Assembly: GCA_934445035.1 (NCBI GenBank)
Contig: CAKSDI010000005.1
Span: forward strand, 124,001 to 188,000
Reading direction: 5' to 3'
Source of the DNA: an uncultured Eubacteriales bacterium
GTDB lineage: Bacteria > Bacillota > Clostridia > Oscillospirales > Acutalibacteraceae
DNA: 64,000 nucleotides
Of this stretch, positions 16,466 through 25,461 are shown piece after piece. A program made the position numbers and the translations under genes. The notes beneath the pieces were generated by a model that saw only the letters and a list, made by a program, of their open reading frames with translations, was not told the origin of the DNA and searched no databases. How positions within the stretch are numbered: the first letter of the stretch is position 1; the number at the start of each line of letters is the position of its first letter.

Positions 16466-17455
16466 ATGATAGAAGTAAGCGGCCTCAGCAAAAGATACGG
16501 CAGCTTTCTTGCGGTCGATGATGTCAGCTTTTCGATCGACAAAGGAGAGATAGTCGGATTTTTGGGACCTAACGGCGCCGGAAAATCCACAATTATGAAT
16601 ATCATAACCGGTTATTTATCTTTAACCCGCGGAAAAGTCACGGTTGACGGTTTTGATATAGTAGAGCAGCCTGAGCAGGCTAAAAGGAGAATAGGATATC
16701 TTCCCGAAATTCCTCCGCTTTATCTCGATATGAAAGTAAGCGAATATCTGAATTTTATCTATGACCTTAAAAAGGTGAAATTCCCGAAATCCGCTCATAT
16801 CGATGAGGTTATTAGGCTTGTAAGGATAGAAAATGTTAAAAACCGCCTTATCAAAAACCTTTCAAAAGGTTATAGGCAGCGCGTCGGATTTGCCGCAGCG
16901 CTTATCGGAAACCCCGATATCCTTATTCTTGACGAACCGACAGTCGGTCTTGACCCGAAACAGATAATAGAAATAAGAAATCTTATTTCAAAGCTCGGAA
17001 GAAACCACACGATTATTCTTTCTTCCCATATCCTTTCGGAAATTCAGGCGGTCTGCAAAAGGGTTATTATTATAAACCGCGGTCAGATCATAGCCGACGA
17101 TACTCCCGATAATCTTTCTAACCGCCTTTCGAAAGACCATTCGCTCTTTGCGAGAATTATTTGCGATGAAAACGATATGACAAAAGCGCTTTCTTCGGTT
17201 AAAGGCGTTAAGAGCGTGCAGTCTTTAGGATCAAAAGAAAAAGGCTCTTATGATTTTGTTATCACACCCGAGCCCGGAGCGGATATAAGAGCCGGAGTTT
17301 TCTCAAGGATCTCCGAAAGATCGAAAATTTGCCTTAATTTAAGCGATAATCAGCTTTCTCTTGAGCAGATATTCCTCACTCTTACCGAAACCGCTAATAA
17401 TGACGAGGCAAGAAAGCTCCTTGGAATTACAGCTTCAGAAAGCGAGGAAGAATAA
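16466..17455 (+). CDS. ABC transporter ATP-binding protein (GldA-like)
   Basis: 329 residues. Walker A GPNGAGKS at 34-41, signature LSKGYRQR at 132-139 (variant of LSGGQ), Walker B ILILDEP ending at 158, and H-loop SSHILSE. The ATG at 16466 is 7 nt after GGAGG; the ATG at 16460 is too close. The C-terminal 100 residues form an extra regulatory domain. It energises the ABC-2 permease and GldG-like protein that follow. The GldA/F/G arrangement is known from gliding bacteria but is common in non-gliding gut Firmicutes, where the substrate is unknown. Confidence 0.92.
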   Translation: MIEVSGLSKRYGSFLAVDDVSFSIDKGEIVGFLGPNGAGKSTIMNIITGYLSLTRGKVTVDGFDIVEQPEQAKRRIGYLPEIPPLYLDMKVSEYLNFIYDLKKVKFPKSAHIDEVIRLVRIENVKNRLIKNLSKGYRQRVGFAAALIGNPDILILDEPTVGLDPKQIIEIRNLISKLGRNHTIILSSHILSEIQAVCKRVIIINRGQIIADDTPDNLSNRLSKDHSLFARIICDENDMTKALSSVKGVKSVQSLGSKEKGSYDFVITPEPGADIRAGVFSRISERSKICLNLSDNQLSLEQIFLTLTETANNDEARKLLGITASESEEE

Positions 17456-18223
17456 ATGAAAGCAATTTTTAAAAGAGAATTCAGAGCTTATTTTACAACT
17501 CCGCTCGGATTTATAATTCTCGCAGCATATTTTCTCATTCTCGGTATTTTTTACTATGAGTACCTGTTTTTAAACGGCAGCCCGGATGTTTCCGTTCTTT
17601 TAATAGCTATGTACTCAATAGTTGAATTCACGGTTCCGATAATAACAATGAGGCTTTTAAGCGAAGAGCGCAGGCAAAAGGTCGATCAGGTGATATTCAC
17701 CGCTCCCGTCAGCCTTACAAGCGTTGTCCTAGGCAAATTCTTCGCGGCTTTCACGCTTTATGCGATAGCTTTTGCTCCCACCCTTATTTTTGAAATTATT
17801 TCAGCAAGCTTTGTTTCGGTGAACTTTTTAAGTTACATCTATTCGCTTTTCGGAATTTTACTTATGGGTGCGGCGCTGATAGCCGTAGGAATGTTTGTGT
17901 CCTCTCTTACAGAGAGTCCGGTCATTTCAGCTTTTATAATGTATGTGGTAGTTTTTGCTATTTCAATAAGCTCAAATATGAGCAGCGCTATTACCGAGCG
18001 CAGCGTTACTTCTACGAGCGGACTTGTAAATTTCGCAAACAGAGTTTTGAATGTTTTGATAGTTATTGTTAAAAAATTCTTCGGCGCTATAAATGTTGAA
18101 GAAAGAATTACTGAATTTGCAAATCCCGTATTTTCGGTTGTAAATGTTATCTATTTCCTGAGCGCGGCGGCTGTTTTCCTTTTCTTATCCGTTCGCTCTC
18201 TCGAAAAACGCAGATGGGCATAA
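17456..18223 (+). CDS. ABC-2 type permease (GldF-like)
   Basis: 255 residues with about six membrane helices. MKAIFKREFRAYFTTPLGFI is the usual start of GldF-type permeases, and MRLLSEERRQKVDQVIFTAP is the conserved coupling segment. It starts directly after the ATPase stop (0-bp gap) and forms the membrane channel for the complex. Confidence 0.92.
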   Translation: MKAIFKREFRAYFTTPLGFIILAAYFLILGIFYYEYLFLNGSPDVSVLLIAMYSIVEFTVPIITMRLLSEERRQKVDQVIFTAPVSLTSVVLGKFFAAFTLYAIAFAPTLIFEIISASFVSVNFLSYIYSLFGILLMGAALIAVGMFVSSLTESPVISAFIMYVVVFAISISSNMSSAITERSVTSTSGLVNFANRVLNVLIVIVKKFFGAINVEERITEFANPVFSVVNVIYFLSAAAVFLFLSVRSLEKRRWA

Positions 18224-18242
18224 GAAAGGAGGATAAAGCTTT

Positions 18243-19859
18243 ATGAAAAATAAAAAAGAAGAAATTTTAGAAAACAGCGGCGTATCCTCCGAGAAAAAAT
18301 CCCGCCGTAAATTATTTAAATCAAAAAAATTAAGAAGCGAGATTGCATTTAAAAAGGGCGGATATAATATTATAATCACAGCTCTTGTTCTTGCGGTTTT
18401 GGTGCTTTTTAACTGGATGATATCCGCTCTTTCGGATAAAGTGAACTTAGAGTTCAATATGTCGCCCGACGATACTAATACCGTAAGTCAAGAAAACCTT
18501 GATTATATTAAAAAGATAAATAAAAAGGTAAATGTTGTCGTTTGCTCAAAAGAGGATAATTATTCTTATTATATGACCAATTATTGGTGCCAGAATAAGA
18601 ATGTAACCTCGGAAACAAAGTATTTTTCGCAGACCGTTACTTTGGTAAACGAATACGCAAAGGCCAATAAAAAGATAGACCTTAAATATATAGAGCTTAA
18701 TTCCTCTGATTTCACAGCTCTTGCTCAAAACCAGTCGATAACAGGCTTAAGCCCTTCTTACGGCGATATCCTTGTTTACAACGAGGATAATAACAGGTAT
18801 AAAAAAATATCGTTTGACGATATCTATGAAACCTATGACGAAACAGGATATGCTTCCGTAGCCTCGGCTTACGGAATAGACGCTTCTTATACGATATCCG
18901 GCAATATGATCGAAAAATCGCTTACAGGCGCCATTTCCTATGTTTTATCAAATGAAACCAAAAAAGTGGCTTTGCTTACAGGCCACAGCGAAAAGGATTA
19001 CACATCCGTTTATCAGTCGCTCCTTAAGGATAATAACTATGAGGTAACGGTTATAAGCGACTCGCTTATCTCTTCGATATCTTCTGATTTCGACGCCGTT
19101 GCGATTGCCGCTCCCACTACCGATTTTTTGGAAGACGAATTGAATGCTATTTCGGAATTTTTGGATAACGGCTCTAAGCTTTCAAAAGGCCTTATCTATT
19201 TTGCCTATGCCGCAAATCCCTATCTTCCTAACCTCAATTCTTATCTTTCCGATTGGGGAATTACTATAGAAGAGGGGCAGACCTTTGCCGCCGTTCCTTA
19301 CGGCAACGATCCTACAACAGGCTACAGCCTCGATACCTCGGGCAATATTTTAAGTAACGCTACCTGCCTTACAGGACAAAATGTTCCTTTGCTTGCAGGC
19401 GAGTCTTCAGATAGCTCTGTTAAAACCGTTTCTTTGCTTGACGCTTATAACGGCGCTTATAAAGTCCCCGTAGGAGCAAGCGCTGATTATTCTCCGAAAA
19501 CAGAGGATTACGGTCAGTATTCCGCAGCCGTTCAGGCAACAAAAACAGGTTATGTTGACGATAGGGAAGTAAACAGCTATATAACAGTCTTTTCAAGCGT
19601 GGAATTTATAAATTCCGAATGGGTCGATTATGAAAGCATTTCAAATAAAGATGTTGTGCTTGCAGTGACCGACAGGGCTTCGGGAGTCGGAGAAACCGAT
19701 ATTAAATTCGTTACTAAGACTGTTAAGAACGAAAGCTATAAGGATAAAATAACCAACGGCTCAAAGTCCGCTGTTGTTTTCTTCTTTATCTTCTTAATTC
19801 CTATCTGCACTCTTGTTTTGGGTATATTTATTTATATCAGGAGAAGAAACGCTCAATGA
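18243..19859 (+). CDS. GldG-like ABC auxiliary protein
   Basis: 538 residues. A Lys-rich cytoplasmic start leads to one membrane helix (about 42-60), a large external domain (about 65-510; includes VALLTGHSEKDY, typical of the GldG/IFT52-like domain), and a C-terminal membrane helix (about 512-532). RBS AGGAGG. It pairs with the two preceding ABC genes and overlaps the next gene by 4 nt. Its role in substrate handling is unproven. Confidence 0.88.
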   Translation: MKNKKEEILENSGVSSEKKSRRKLFKSKKLRSEIAFKKGGYNIIITALVLAVLVLFNWMISALSDKVNLEFNMSPDDTNTVSQENLDYIKKINKKVNVVVCSKEDNYSYYMTNYWCQNKNVTSETKYFSQTVTLVNEYAKANKKIDLKYIELNSSDFTALAQNQSITGLSPSYGDILVYNEDNNRYKKISFDDIYETYDETGYASVASAYGIDASYTISGNMIEKSLTGAISYVLSNETKKVALLTGHSEKDYTSVYQSLLKDNNYEVTVISDSLISSISSDFDAVAIAAPTTDFLEDELNAISEFLDNGSKLSKGLIYFAYAANPYLPNLNSYLSDWGITIEEGQTFAAVPYGNDPTTGYSLDTSGNILSNATCLTGQNVPLLAGESSDSSVKTVSLLDAYNGAYKVPVGASADYSPKTEDYGQYSAAVQATKTGYVDDREVNSYITVFSSVEFINSEWVDYESISNKDVVLAVTDRASGVGETDIKFVTKTVKNESYKDKITNGSKSAVVFFFIFLIPICTLVLGIFIYIRRRNAQ

Positions 19860-21433
19860 ACGAATTTTTTGAAAAAGAAAACGGGGATAATCTCCCCGAA
19901 ACGATAAACGGCGTGGGCGAAGAAAATTCAAGTATTTTCTCCGATCCCGCCGATCACGGCGATAAGGATAAGGTAAAAAAGAACAGAAAATTTTTAAAAA
20001 TAGGCGGTGCTGTACTTGCAGCCGCGGTCCTTGTAGCAGGAACCCTACTTATTAAAACCAAAATAAAATCTAAAAACGGCACTGATGATCAAAGCGTCGA
20101 GCAGATTGAAATTCTTGCGTTTTCGCAGGAGGATATAAAGGAAGTAAACGTAAATAATTCAAACGGTGATTTTAAATTCTTAAAGAAAACCGTTGCTTCT
20201 TCCGATTCTTCCTCTTCCGATACCTATGAATGGTATGTTGACGGTGTTGACGATTCTCTTACTGATTCTTCCGCTATCGGCGATATCGTAAGCAGCAGCG
20301 CAACAATGTCCGCCTCAAAAGAAATTAAAGAGATGAAAGCCTCGGAATGCGGTTTTGAGAAACCGACTTATTCCGTTTCGGTTTCTCTTGACGACGGCAG
20401 GTCTTATTCCTTAAAGGTCGGAAGCAAAACTCCTGCCGACGACGGATATTTTGTTCAGACCAGCGAAACGGGCGATAAGATCTATACCGTAAGAAAAAGT
20501 ATGGTATCCGCTTTTTCGTTCGAGCTTTTGGATCTTGCCGACGCGTCTTATTTCGAGGCGGCGTCATTCGAAGGAGATCTGTCCTCTTATAGGGGCTCTG
20601 ACGGCTCTATAGCTACATTTGACAGCCTTTCTATTTCAGGCAAGCAGTTCGGCGAAGAAATAAAAATTGTTCCTAATACCGACGCAAAATCCTCTTCCGC
20701 CGCGTCTTTTGTTGTGACTTCGCCTGTTTCCGGATTTGCGGACAGCGTCGATAAAGTTCTTCCGCTTTTCAGCTCAACGACCGTTGTAGCAAAGGCTTAT
20801 TCACTCGATGTTAAACCCGAAACGCTTAAAAAATTCGGGCTTGACGATCCCGATATCGTGGTATCTGTAGTGATAGCCGGGCAGAAAAAGACCTTTAAAA
20901 TAGCCAAGGTCGATGATGAATACTGCGCGGTTATAAATGACGAAAGCAAGCTTATCAAAAAAGTTTCGGTTAGTTACCTTTCGGTAGTAAATACCAAAAA
21001 AGAAGATTATTATAATAAGCTTATGGCACCCTACCTGCTTTCTTCTCTTTCTTCACTCTCGGTATCAGATGGAAAGGATAACTATACATTCGATATCGCC
21101 GTTTCCGAAAACGATTCGGGAGAAACCGAGTATACCGTTAAAAAAGGCGGTAAGACAATTAAGGGTGAATATTTCCAGGATTTTTATTATGAATTTGTAG
21201 ACCTTTCGGTTGTTGATTATACTTCCGGAAATTCCGAAAAGGAAGCTTACAAGATAACTCTTAAATTTACCGATAATTCACCCGATGTGGTTTATTCGCT
21301 CTCTAAAATTTCGGCGACAAGATATAAGTGCTTAAAAAACGGCACTAATCTTGGAAATATAACCGCTTCACAAGTAAATAAGTTTATAAAAGCTTTAAAA
21401 GCCGTTTCGGAAAACAAAGCTGTAAACGGATAA
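19856..21433 (+). CDS. DUF4340 domain membrane protein
   Basis: 525 residues. Cytoplasmic N-terminus (1-45), a membrane helix (about 46-65) and an external region with repeated DUF4340-type units (EWYVDG, YSVSVSLDDGRSYSLKVG, GYFVQTSETGDKIYTVRKS, then IVVSVVIAGQKKTFKIAKVD). DUF4340 proteins accompany GldA/F/G exporters widely. ATGA overlap with the upstream gene shows coupling. The Ser/Asp-rich composition fits an extracytoplasmic protein. Confidence 0.85.
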   Translation: MNEFFEKENGDNLPETINGVGEENSSIFSDPADHGDKDKVKKNRKFLKIGGAVLAAAVLVAGTLLIKTKIKSKNGTDDQSVEQIEILAFSQEDIKEVNVNNSNGDFKFLKKTVASSDSSSSDTYEWYVDGVDDSLTDSSAIGDIVSSSATMSASKEIKEMKASECGFEKPTYSVSVSLDDGRSYSLKVGSKTPADDGYFVQTSETGDKIYTVRKSMVSAFSFELLDLADASYFEAASFEGDLSSYRGSDGSIATFDSLSISGKQFGEEIKIVPNTDAKSSSAASFVVTSPVSGFADSVDKVLPLFSSTTVVAKAYSLDVKPETLKKFGLDDPDIVVSVVIAGQKKTFKIAKVDDEYCAVINDESKLIKKVSVSYLSVVNTKKEDYYNKLMAPYLLSSLSSLSVSDGKDNYTFDIAVSENDSGETEYTVKKGGKTIKGEYFQDFYYEFVDLSVVDYTSGNSEKEAYKITLKFTDNSPDVVYSLSKISATRYKCLKNGTNLGNITASQVNKFIKALKAVSENKAVNG

Positions 21434-21463
21434 AAAAATGACTGCTTTAAGCAGTCATTTTTT
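21433..21463. terminator. bidirectional terminator between convergent genes
   Basis: AAAAAATGACTGCT pairs with AGCAGTCATTTTTT around a 3-nt loop (14 bp). T-runs on both strands serve the ABC operon and the beta-mannosidase gene. Confidence 0.88.
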
Positions 21464-21464
21464 A

Positions 21465-23864
21465 TTATGAAAGATTATTTACAGTTCTTATAACGAGCTG
21501 ATCTTTAACGGTTTTTTCGTCAAGGTCTAAAACCGTGATAATAACAGGCTCATTTGAGTAGATATCAAAATAGTTGTCGCTAAGCACCGAGTCAGCCTCT
21601 TTGAAATCAAGCTCCGTTCTGTAAGTGAAGCAATCCGAAGATATTTTTATTTTTGTCTGTCCGTTTTCGGTGAAAACTTCGGTCTTTATATCGGGAGCCT
21701 TAAATTCAAATCTCTTAGCCTTGCAGAAAAGCACGGTGGAGCTTGAAAGCTTTTTGTTATCTTTAGAATAAAGCTCTGTTATAAATACTCTTTCTTCTTC
21801 GTGCCCTTTAATGAATTCATCGAGATAAAGAGTGGTTTTATCTTCGCTTTCAAGCGATCTGCAGGTAGCTTTGAATTCATCGGAAGTAATAAGCTTATTA
21901 GAGTTATCTACTATCATCCACTTGATAGTACCCTCAAAATCTTCTAAAGTTTCATTTGAAAGATTAAGCTTTATTTTTGTTCCTGTATCCTCGGCAGAAA
22001 GTAAAACAGGCGCAAAAAATCTTTTTGCAAAATAGTGGAGCGCTTTCCAGCGGCCGAAATAGTCTATTGACGACCATGAGGCAACTGGCCAGCAGTCGTT
22101 AAGCTGCCAATAGAGTGCGCCCTTGCAGCGCTCTCTGTGGCGGCGCATATGCTCCACAGCGTAACGCATAGCGTCTGCCTGGTTGAGCTGAGAAATATAA
22201 GAAAGCCCTGCCATATCGCTTGCATATAAATAATGCTCGGAAGCATAATTTAAAATTTTTGTATTTGCCGTGCCGTTTTTCTGGTGCGATTCCATAACCT
22301 TTGAGAAAGGATTAAGATCCTTTTCTTCGGCAAACGATCTTATCGTTTTCATTCCGGGGAATGACTGAAAACCGAATTCGCTTAAAAATCTGAAATAATG
22401 CTTGCGGTATTCTTCAAAAGGTTTGTTTCCGTGCCACACCGCCCAATAATGCTGGTCGCCGCAGTTTTCATCTTGAGCGTTATGCCTCCAGCTCCAATCG
22501 GAAGAGGGAGAAGAGGGCCAATAGAATGTCTGCGGATCAAGTTCGTCGCAAATTTCGGGCATAACGGTCTGATAAAGCTCAAAATAATCGCGGTATTTAT
22601 CGTGACCGTTATAAGGAAGATTCTTCCAGTAACTCATCATTTCTTCGACTTCGTTATTTCCGCAGAAAAGACCGATGCTTGCGTGATGACGAATTCTTCT
22701 TATGTTATCATAAAGTTCAGCGGATATATTCTCTTTCATATCCTTTGTGAGAATAACATCGTAGCAGGCAACCATAAAGTCCTGCCAAATAAGAAGTCCG
22801 TATTTATCGCAGAGATCATAAAAATAATCCTCGGGGAAATATCCTCCGCCCCAAACTCTGATACAGTTAAAGTTCGCCTTAACGCAGTCTTTTAATAGCT
22901 TATCTGTGTTCTCAAAATTAACTCTTTTTAAGATATTGTCCTGCGGGATATAATCTCCGCCCATTGCAAATATCTTTTTGCCGTTTACTATTATAACAAA
23001 GCCTCTGCCGTATTCGTCGGGCTCGTTTTCAACGGTGACGGTGCGAAGACCTATTTTTTTGTAAAGCGACTGGCCGTCTAATGTTTTTACCGTAACAGTA
23101 TAAAGCGGCTGATCGCCGTAACCGTTAGGCCACCAAATCTGAGGATCTGATATCTCTATATGATAATTTCCGTCGATATCGCGGGAAGCAGTATAGACCT
23201 TGCCGTCTTTCTCGGCTGTTATCTCATAACCACCCTCGTAATCTCCTATAATTTCGGGAGTGATATCAAGCGTTACGGAGTTCTCACTGTGATGCTGAAT
23301 TATTTTAAAATTATCTAGGCTGTAATCAAATGCTAAAAATTCGATCTTTCGCCAAATTCCCATATCCGGGAGCTTCGGTCCCCAATCCCAGCCGGACATA
23401 CAAAATGCTTTTCTTATCTGGGAAACCGCTCCTGCGCAGTCGCCTCCGATTTTTGCAGGGTGCTTTTTTTGAAGTCTTTCCATTTCAAGAAGAGGGCTGT
23501 GGAAATAAATAAATAACTTGTTTTTCCCCTCTTTGATAAACTTTGAAGTGTCAATATCGTAAGTCCTGTGCATATTATCTGTGTTTGCTAACATATGATC
23601 GTTTAAATAAATGTCACAGATAGTATCAAGACCGTGAAACCTTAAAATGCGGTATTTCTTTTCAAGGTCCTCTTTTTTTACCTCAAATTCGGTTTCAAAA
23701 GAGCAGTCTTCTCTAGATAGCTCGCAGATTTTATATTCGTTATCCCTGTAAAACGGATCGTCAATAAGCTTGTTTTCAAGCAATACCGAATAAAGCGAGC
23801 AGGGCGGATCTATATTTTTGATTTTTGTGTCGCGAAATTTAAATTCGAAGTTTTTGATTTCCAT
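21465..23864 (-). CDS. beta-mannosidase (glycoside hydrolase family 2)
   Basis: 799 residues, no signal peptide, so it probably acts on imported manno-oligosaccharides. A GH2 sugar-binding domain (1-180) holds SGWDWGPKLPD at 157-167. An immunoglobulin-like domain (180-290) follows, then a TIM barrel with the acid/base Glu405 in GNNE and the nucleophile Glu496 in LSEFGFQSFP. WWPNGYG and RVWGGGYFPEDYFYD are typical of the mannosidase branch rather than beta-galactosidases. It lies 50 bp downstream of a same-strand AraC regulator, likely its activator. The RBS AGGAGG lies in the loop of an 8-bp inverted repeat (23866-23889). Confidence 0.93.
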   Translation of the reverse strand: MEIKNFEFKFRDTKIKNIDPPCSLYSVLLENKLIDDPFYRDNEYKICELSREDCSFETEFEVKKEDLEKKYRILRFHGLDTICDIYLNDHMLANTDNMHRTYDIDTSKFIKEGKNKLFIYFHSPLLEMERLQKKHPAKIGGDCAGAVSQIRKAFCMSGWDWGPKLPDMGIWRKIEFLAFDYSLDNFKIIQHHSENSVTLDITPEIIGDYEGGYEITAEKDGKVYTASRDIDGNYHIEISDPQIWWPNGYGDQPLYTVTVKTLDGQSLYKKIGLRTVTVENEPDEYGRGFVIIVNGKKIFAMGGDYIPQDNILKRVNFENTDKLLKDCVKANFNCIRVWGGGYFPEDYFYDLCDKYGLLIWQDFMVACYDVILTKDMKENISAELYDNIRRIRHHASIGLFCGNNEVEEMMSYWKNLPYNGHDKYRDYFELYQTVMPEICDELDPQTFYWPSSPSSDWSWRHNAQDENCGDQHYWAVWHGNKPFEEYRKHYFRFLSEFGFQSFPGMKTIRSFAEEKDLNPFSKVMESHQKNGTANTKILNYASEHYLYASDMAGLSYISQLNQADAMRYAVEHMRRHRERCKGALYWQLNDCWPVASWSSIDYFGRWKALHYFAKRFFAPVLLSAEDTGTKIKLNLSNETLEDFEGTIKWMIVDNSNKLITSDEFKATCRSLESEDKTTLYLDEFIKGHEEERVFITELYSKDNKKLSSSTVLFCKAKRFEFKAPDIKTEVFTENGQTKIKISSDCFTYRTELDFKEADSVLSDNYFDIYSNEPVIITVLDLDEKTVKDQLVIRTVNNLS

Positions 23865-23865
23865 A

Positions 23866-23889
23866 ATAAAAGCCTCCTTGTGCTTTTAT
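23866..23889 (-). promoter_or_regulatory. inverted repeat exposing the beta-mannosidase RBS
   Basis: ATAAAAGC and GCTTTTAT (8 bp, 8-nt loop) flank the Shine-Dalgarno AGGAGG just upstream of the beta-mannosidase ATG. The SD sits in the loop. It could be an RNA hairpin or a regulator site. Confidence 0.35.
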
Positions 23890-23914
23890 AATAAACCCGA
23901 ATTTAAACTTTTTC

Positions 23915-24739
23915 TTATGATTTGTTTTTATTTTTATGAGATATTTTTCTGTAATCGGTAGGGGATATGCCGTAAAACTTCTTGAAAGCATTGCTGAAAT
24001 AAGAATGTGAGTTAAATCCCGAGCAAAATCCCGCTTCTGTAACGCTAAGCTCTGTAAGCTCTAATAAAACCGCCGAATAAGCAAGCCTTTTTTCGCTTAA
24101 ATAATCCTGGAATGTCTTTCCTGAATTCTTGTGAAAATGCACTGAAAAAGCCGATTTTGAGTATCCGAATTTTTTAGCGGTTTCTTCCAAAGTCAATGGC
24201 TCTTTGAAATTTGCGTCGATATATTCCATCGCTTTTTTAACTGTGCTTTGGTCCTTTTTGCTGAATTCCCCGTCTTTAGAAGCAAGAATAAGAAATATCG
24301 CTTCAAGGCGGTTTTTTATGATCTCTTTTTTATATAAGATATTTTTATCATAAATTTTAAAAAGATATGAAAAAGAGTTTTTTATAAGATCTGTTTCTTC
24401 ATCATTGAATGTGAATTCTTTAATACTTAAAGAGTCGGCGATCTTTTTGGCGGTGTCCGTTAAAAGCTGAGGCCCGAAATGAACTGTTACAAGCAGCGGC
24501 GGCTCGCCGTTAAGCCGAAGAGAATGGATATCTGTGGGATCGACGAAAATAAGTCCGTTTTTATTCACAGTTTTTTGTCTTCCGTCAATATAATGGTCAA
24601 AGGCTCCGTCTTCCACCCACTCAAATTCATAAAAATCGTGCATATGAAAATTAAAAGATTTTGTAAGTCTTTTCTTATGGATATTAAGCGAATAAAAGCT
24701 TTCGGTATCACCGAGTCTTTCGGGGTAATTCTTTTTCAT
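23915..24739 (-). CDS. AraC-family regulator next to beta-mannosidase
   Basis: 274 residues. The N-terminal cupin-like ligand domain (about 20-160) includes FNFHMHDFYEFEWVEDG and VDPTDIHSLRL. The C-terminal AraC double HTH (about 170-268) includes EETAKKFGYSKSAFSVHFHK and AGFCSGFNSHSYFSNAFKKF. RBS GGAGGG. Its position directly upstream of the mannosidase on the same strand suggests control of manno-oligosaccharide use. Confidence 0.9.
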   Translation of the reverse strand: MKKNYPERLGDTESFYSLNIHKKRLTKSFNFHMHDFYEFEWVEDGAFDHYIDGRQKTVNKNGLIFVDPTDIHSLRLNGEPPLLVTVHFGPQLLTDTAKKIADSLSIKEFTFNDEETDLIKNSFSYLFKIYDKNILYKKEIIKNRLEAIFLILASKDGEFSKKDQSTVKKAMEYIDANFKEPLTLEETAKKFGYSKSAFSVHFHKNSGKTFQDYLSEKRLAYSAVLLELTELSVTEAGFCSGFNSHSYFSNAFKKFYGISPTDYRKISHKNKNKS

Positions 24740-24797
24740 ATTTCCGCCCTCCGTCCAATAACTATATTATCACAGTTTTTATCCCTCTTCAAGGGGC

Positions 24798-24833
24798 AAA
24801 AAAATTCCTCCTGCATTTTATAAACAGGAGGAA
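24798..24833 (-). terminator. terminator of the dacF-cyclophilin unit
   Basis: TTCCTCCTG (24805-24813) pairs with CAGGAGGAA (24825-24833). On the minus strand the stem is followed by a T-run (complement of A-run 24798-24804), 11 bp after the cyclophilin stop. Confidence 0.75.
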
Positions 24834-24843
24834 AATTCATAAA

Positions 24844-25461
24844 TCAGTTTGTGATCTTTATGCTCTCGATTATCGGCTGATTTTCTTTTGTTACAGTTCC
24901 GTTGCTGTCGGTCACAGGAGTGTTTTCCGCAATATCGTCGACGATATTCATTCCGTCTGTCACTCTGCCGAAAGCCGCATACTGTCCGTCAAGAGAGGGA
25001 TAATCGGCGTGCATTATAAAAAACTGCGAAGAGGCGCTGTTATAATCATTAGCCCTTGCCATAGAGATCACTCCGCGCGTGTGGGAAAGATCGTTTTCAT
25101 ATCCGTTTGCGCTGAATTCACCCACAATTTTATTTTCACTTCCGCCTGTTCCATTGCCGAGAGGATCGCCGCCCTGAATCATAAATCCCGAGATTATGCG
25201 GTGGAATGTAAGTCCGTCATAAAAACCGGAGCTTGCAAGCGATTTGAAATTTTCCACAGTTTTGGGAGCAAGCTTTCCGTAAAGCTCGAGCTTGATAACA
25301 CCCTTGTCTTTAATGGTGATCTCAGCCGTGTCGGTGACCGTAAGGTCGCTTTTTCCTGTGCTTTCGGTTTCGGTTTCTTTACTGCCGCAGCCCGCAAAAG
25401 AAATCACCATAACCGCGCTTAAAAGAAAAGCTAAAAGCTTATTTATTTTCATAATTGTCAT
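24844..25461 (-). CDS. cyclophilin-type peptidyl-prolyl isomerase, lipoprotein
   Basis: 205 residues from the ATG at 25461. A signal peptide ends in lipobox SFAGC, so the enzyme is membrane-anchored outside the cell. Cyclophilin motifs: FHRIISGFMIQGGDP (catalytic Arg), GTGGSENKIVGEF, GVISMARANDYNSASSQFFI, and LDGQYAAFGRV. It would catalyse proline isomerisation in exported proteins. The start is uncertain: 25461 has GAAAGG only 3-4 nt away, and 25452 gives the most classical lipoprotein start. All options overlap the end of dacF, so translation is coupled. Confidence 0.9.
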   Translation of the reverse strand: MTIMKINKLLAFLLSAVMVISFAGCGSKETETESTGKSDLTVTDTAEITIKDKGVIKLELYGKLAPKTVENFKSLASSGFYDGLTFHRIISGFMIQGGDPLGNGTGGSENKIVGEFSANGYENDLSHTRGVISMARANDYNSASSQFFIMHADYPSLDGQYAAFGRVTDGMNIVDDIAENTPVTDSNGTVTKENQPIIESIKITN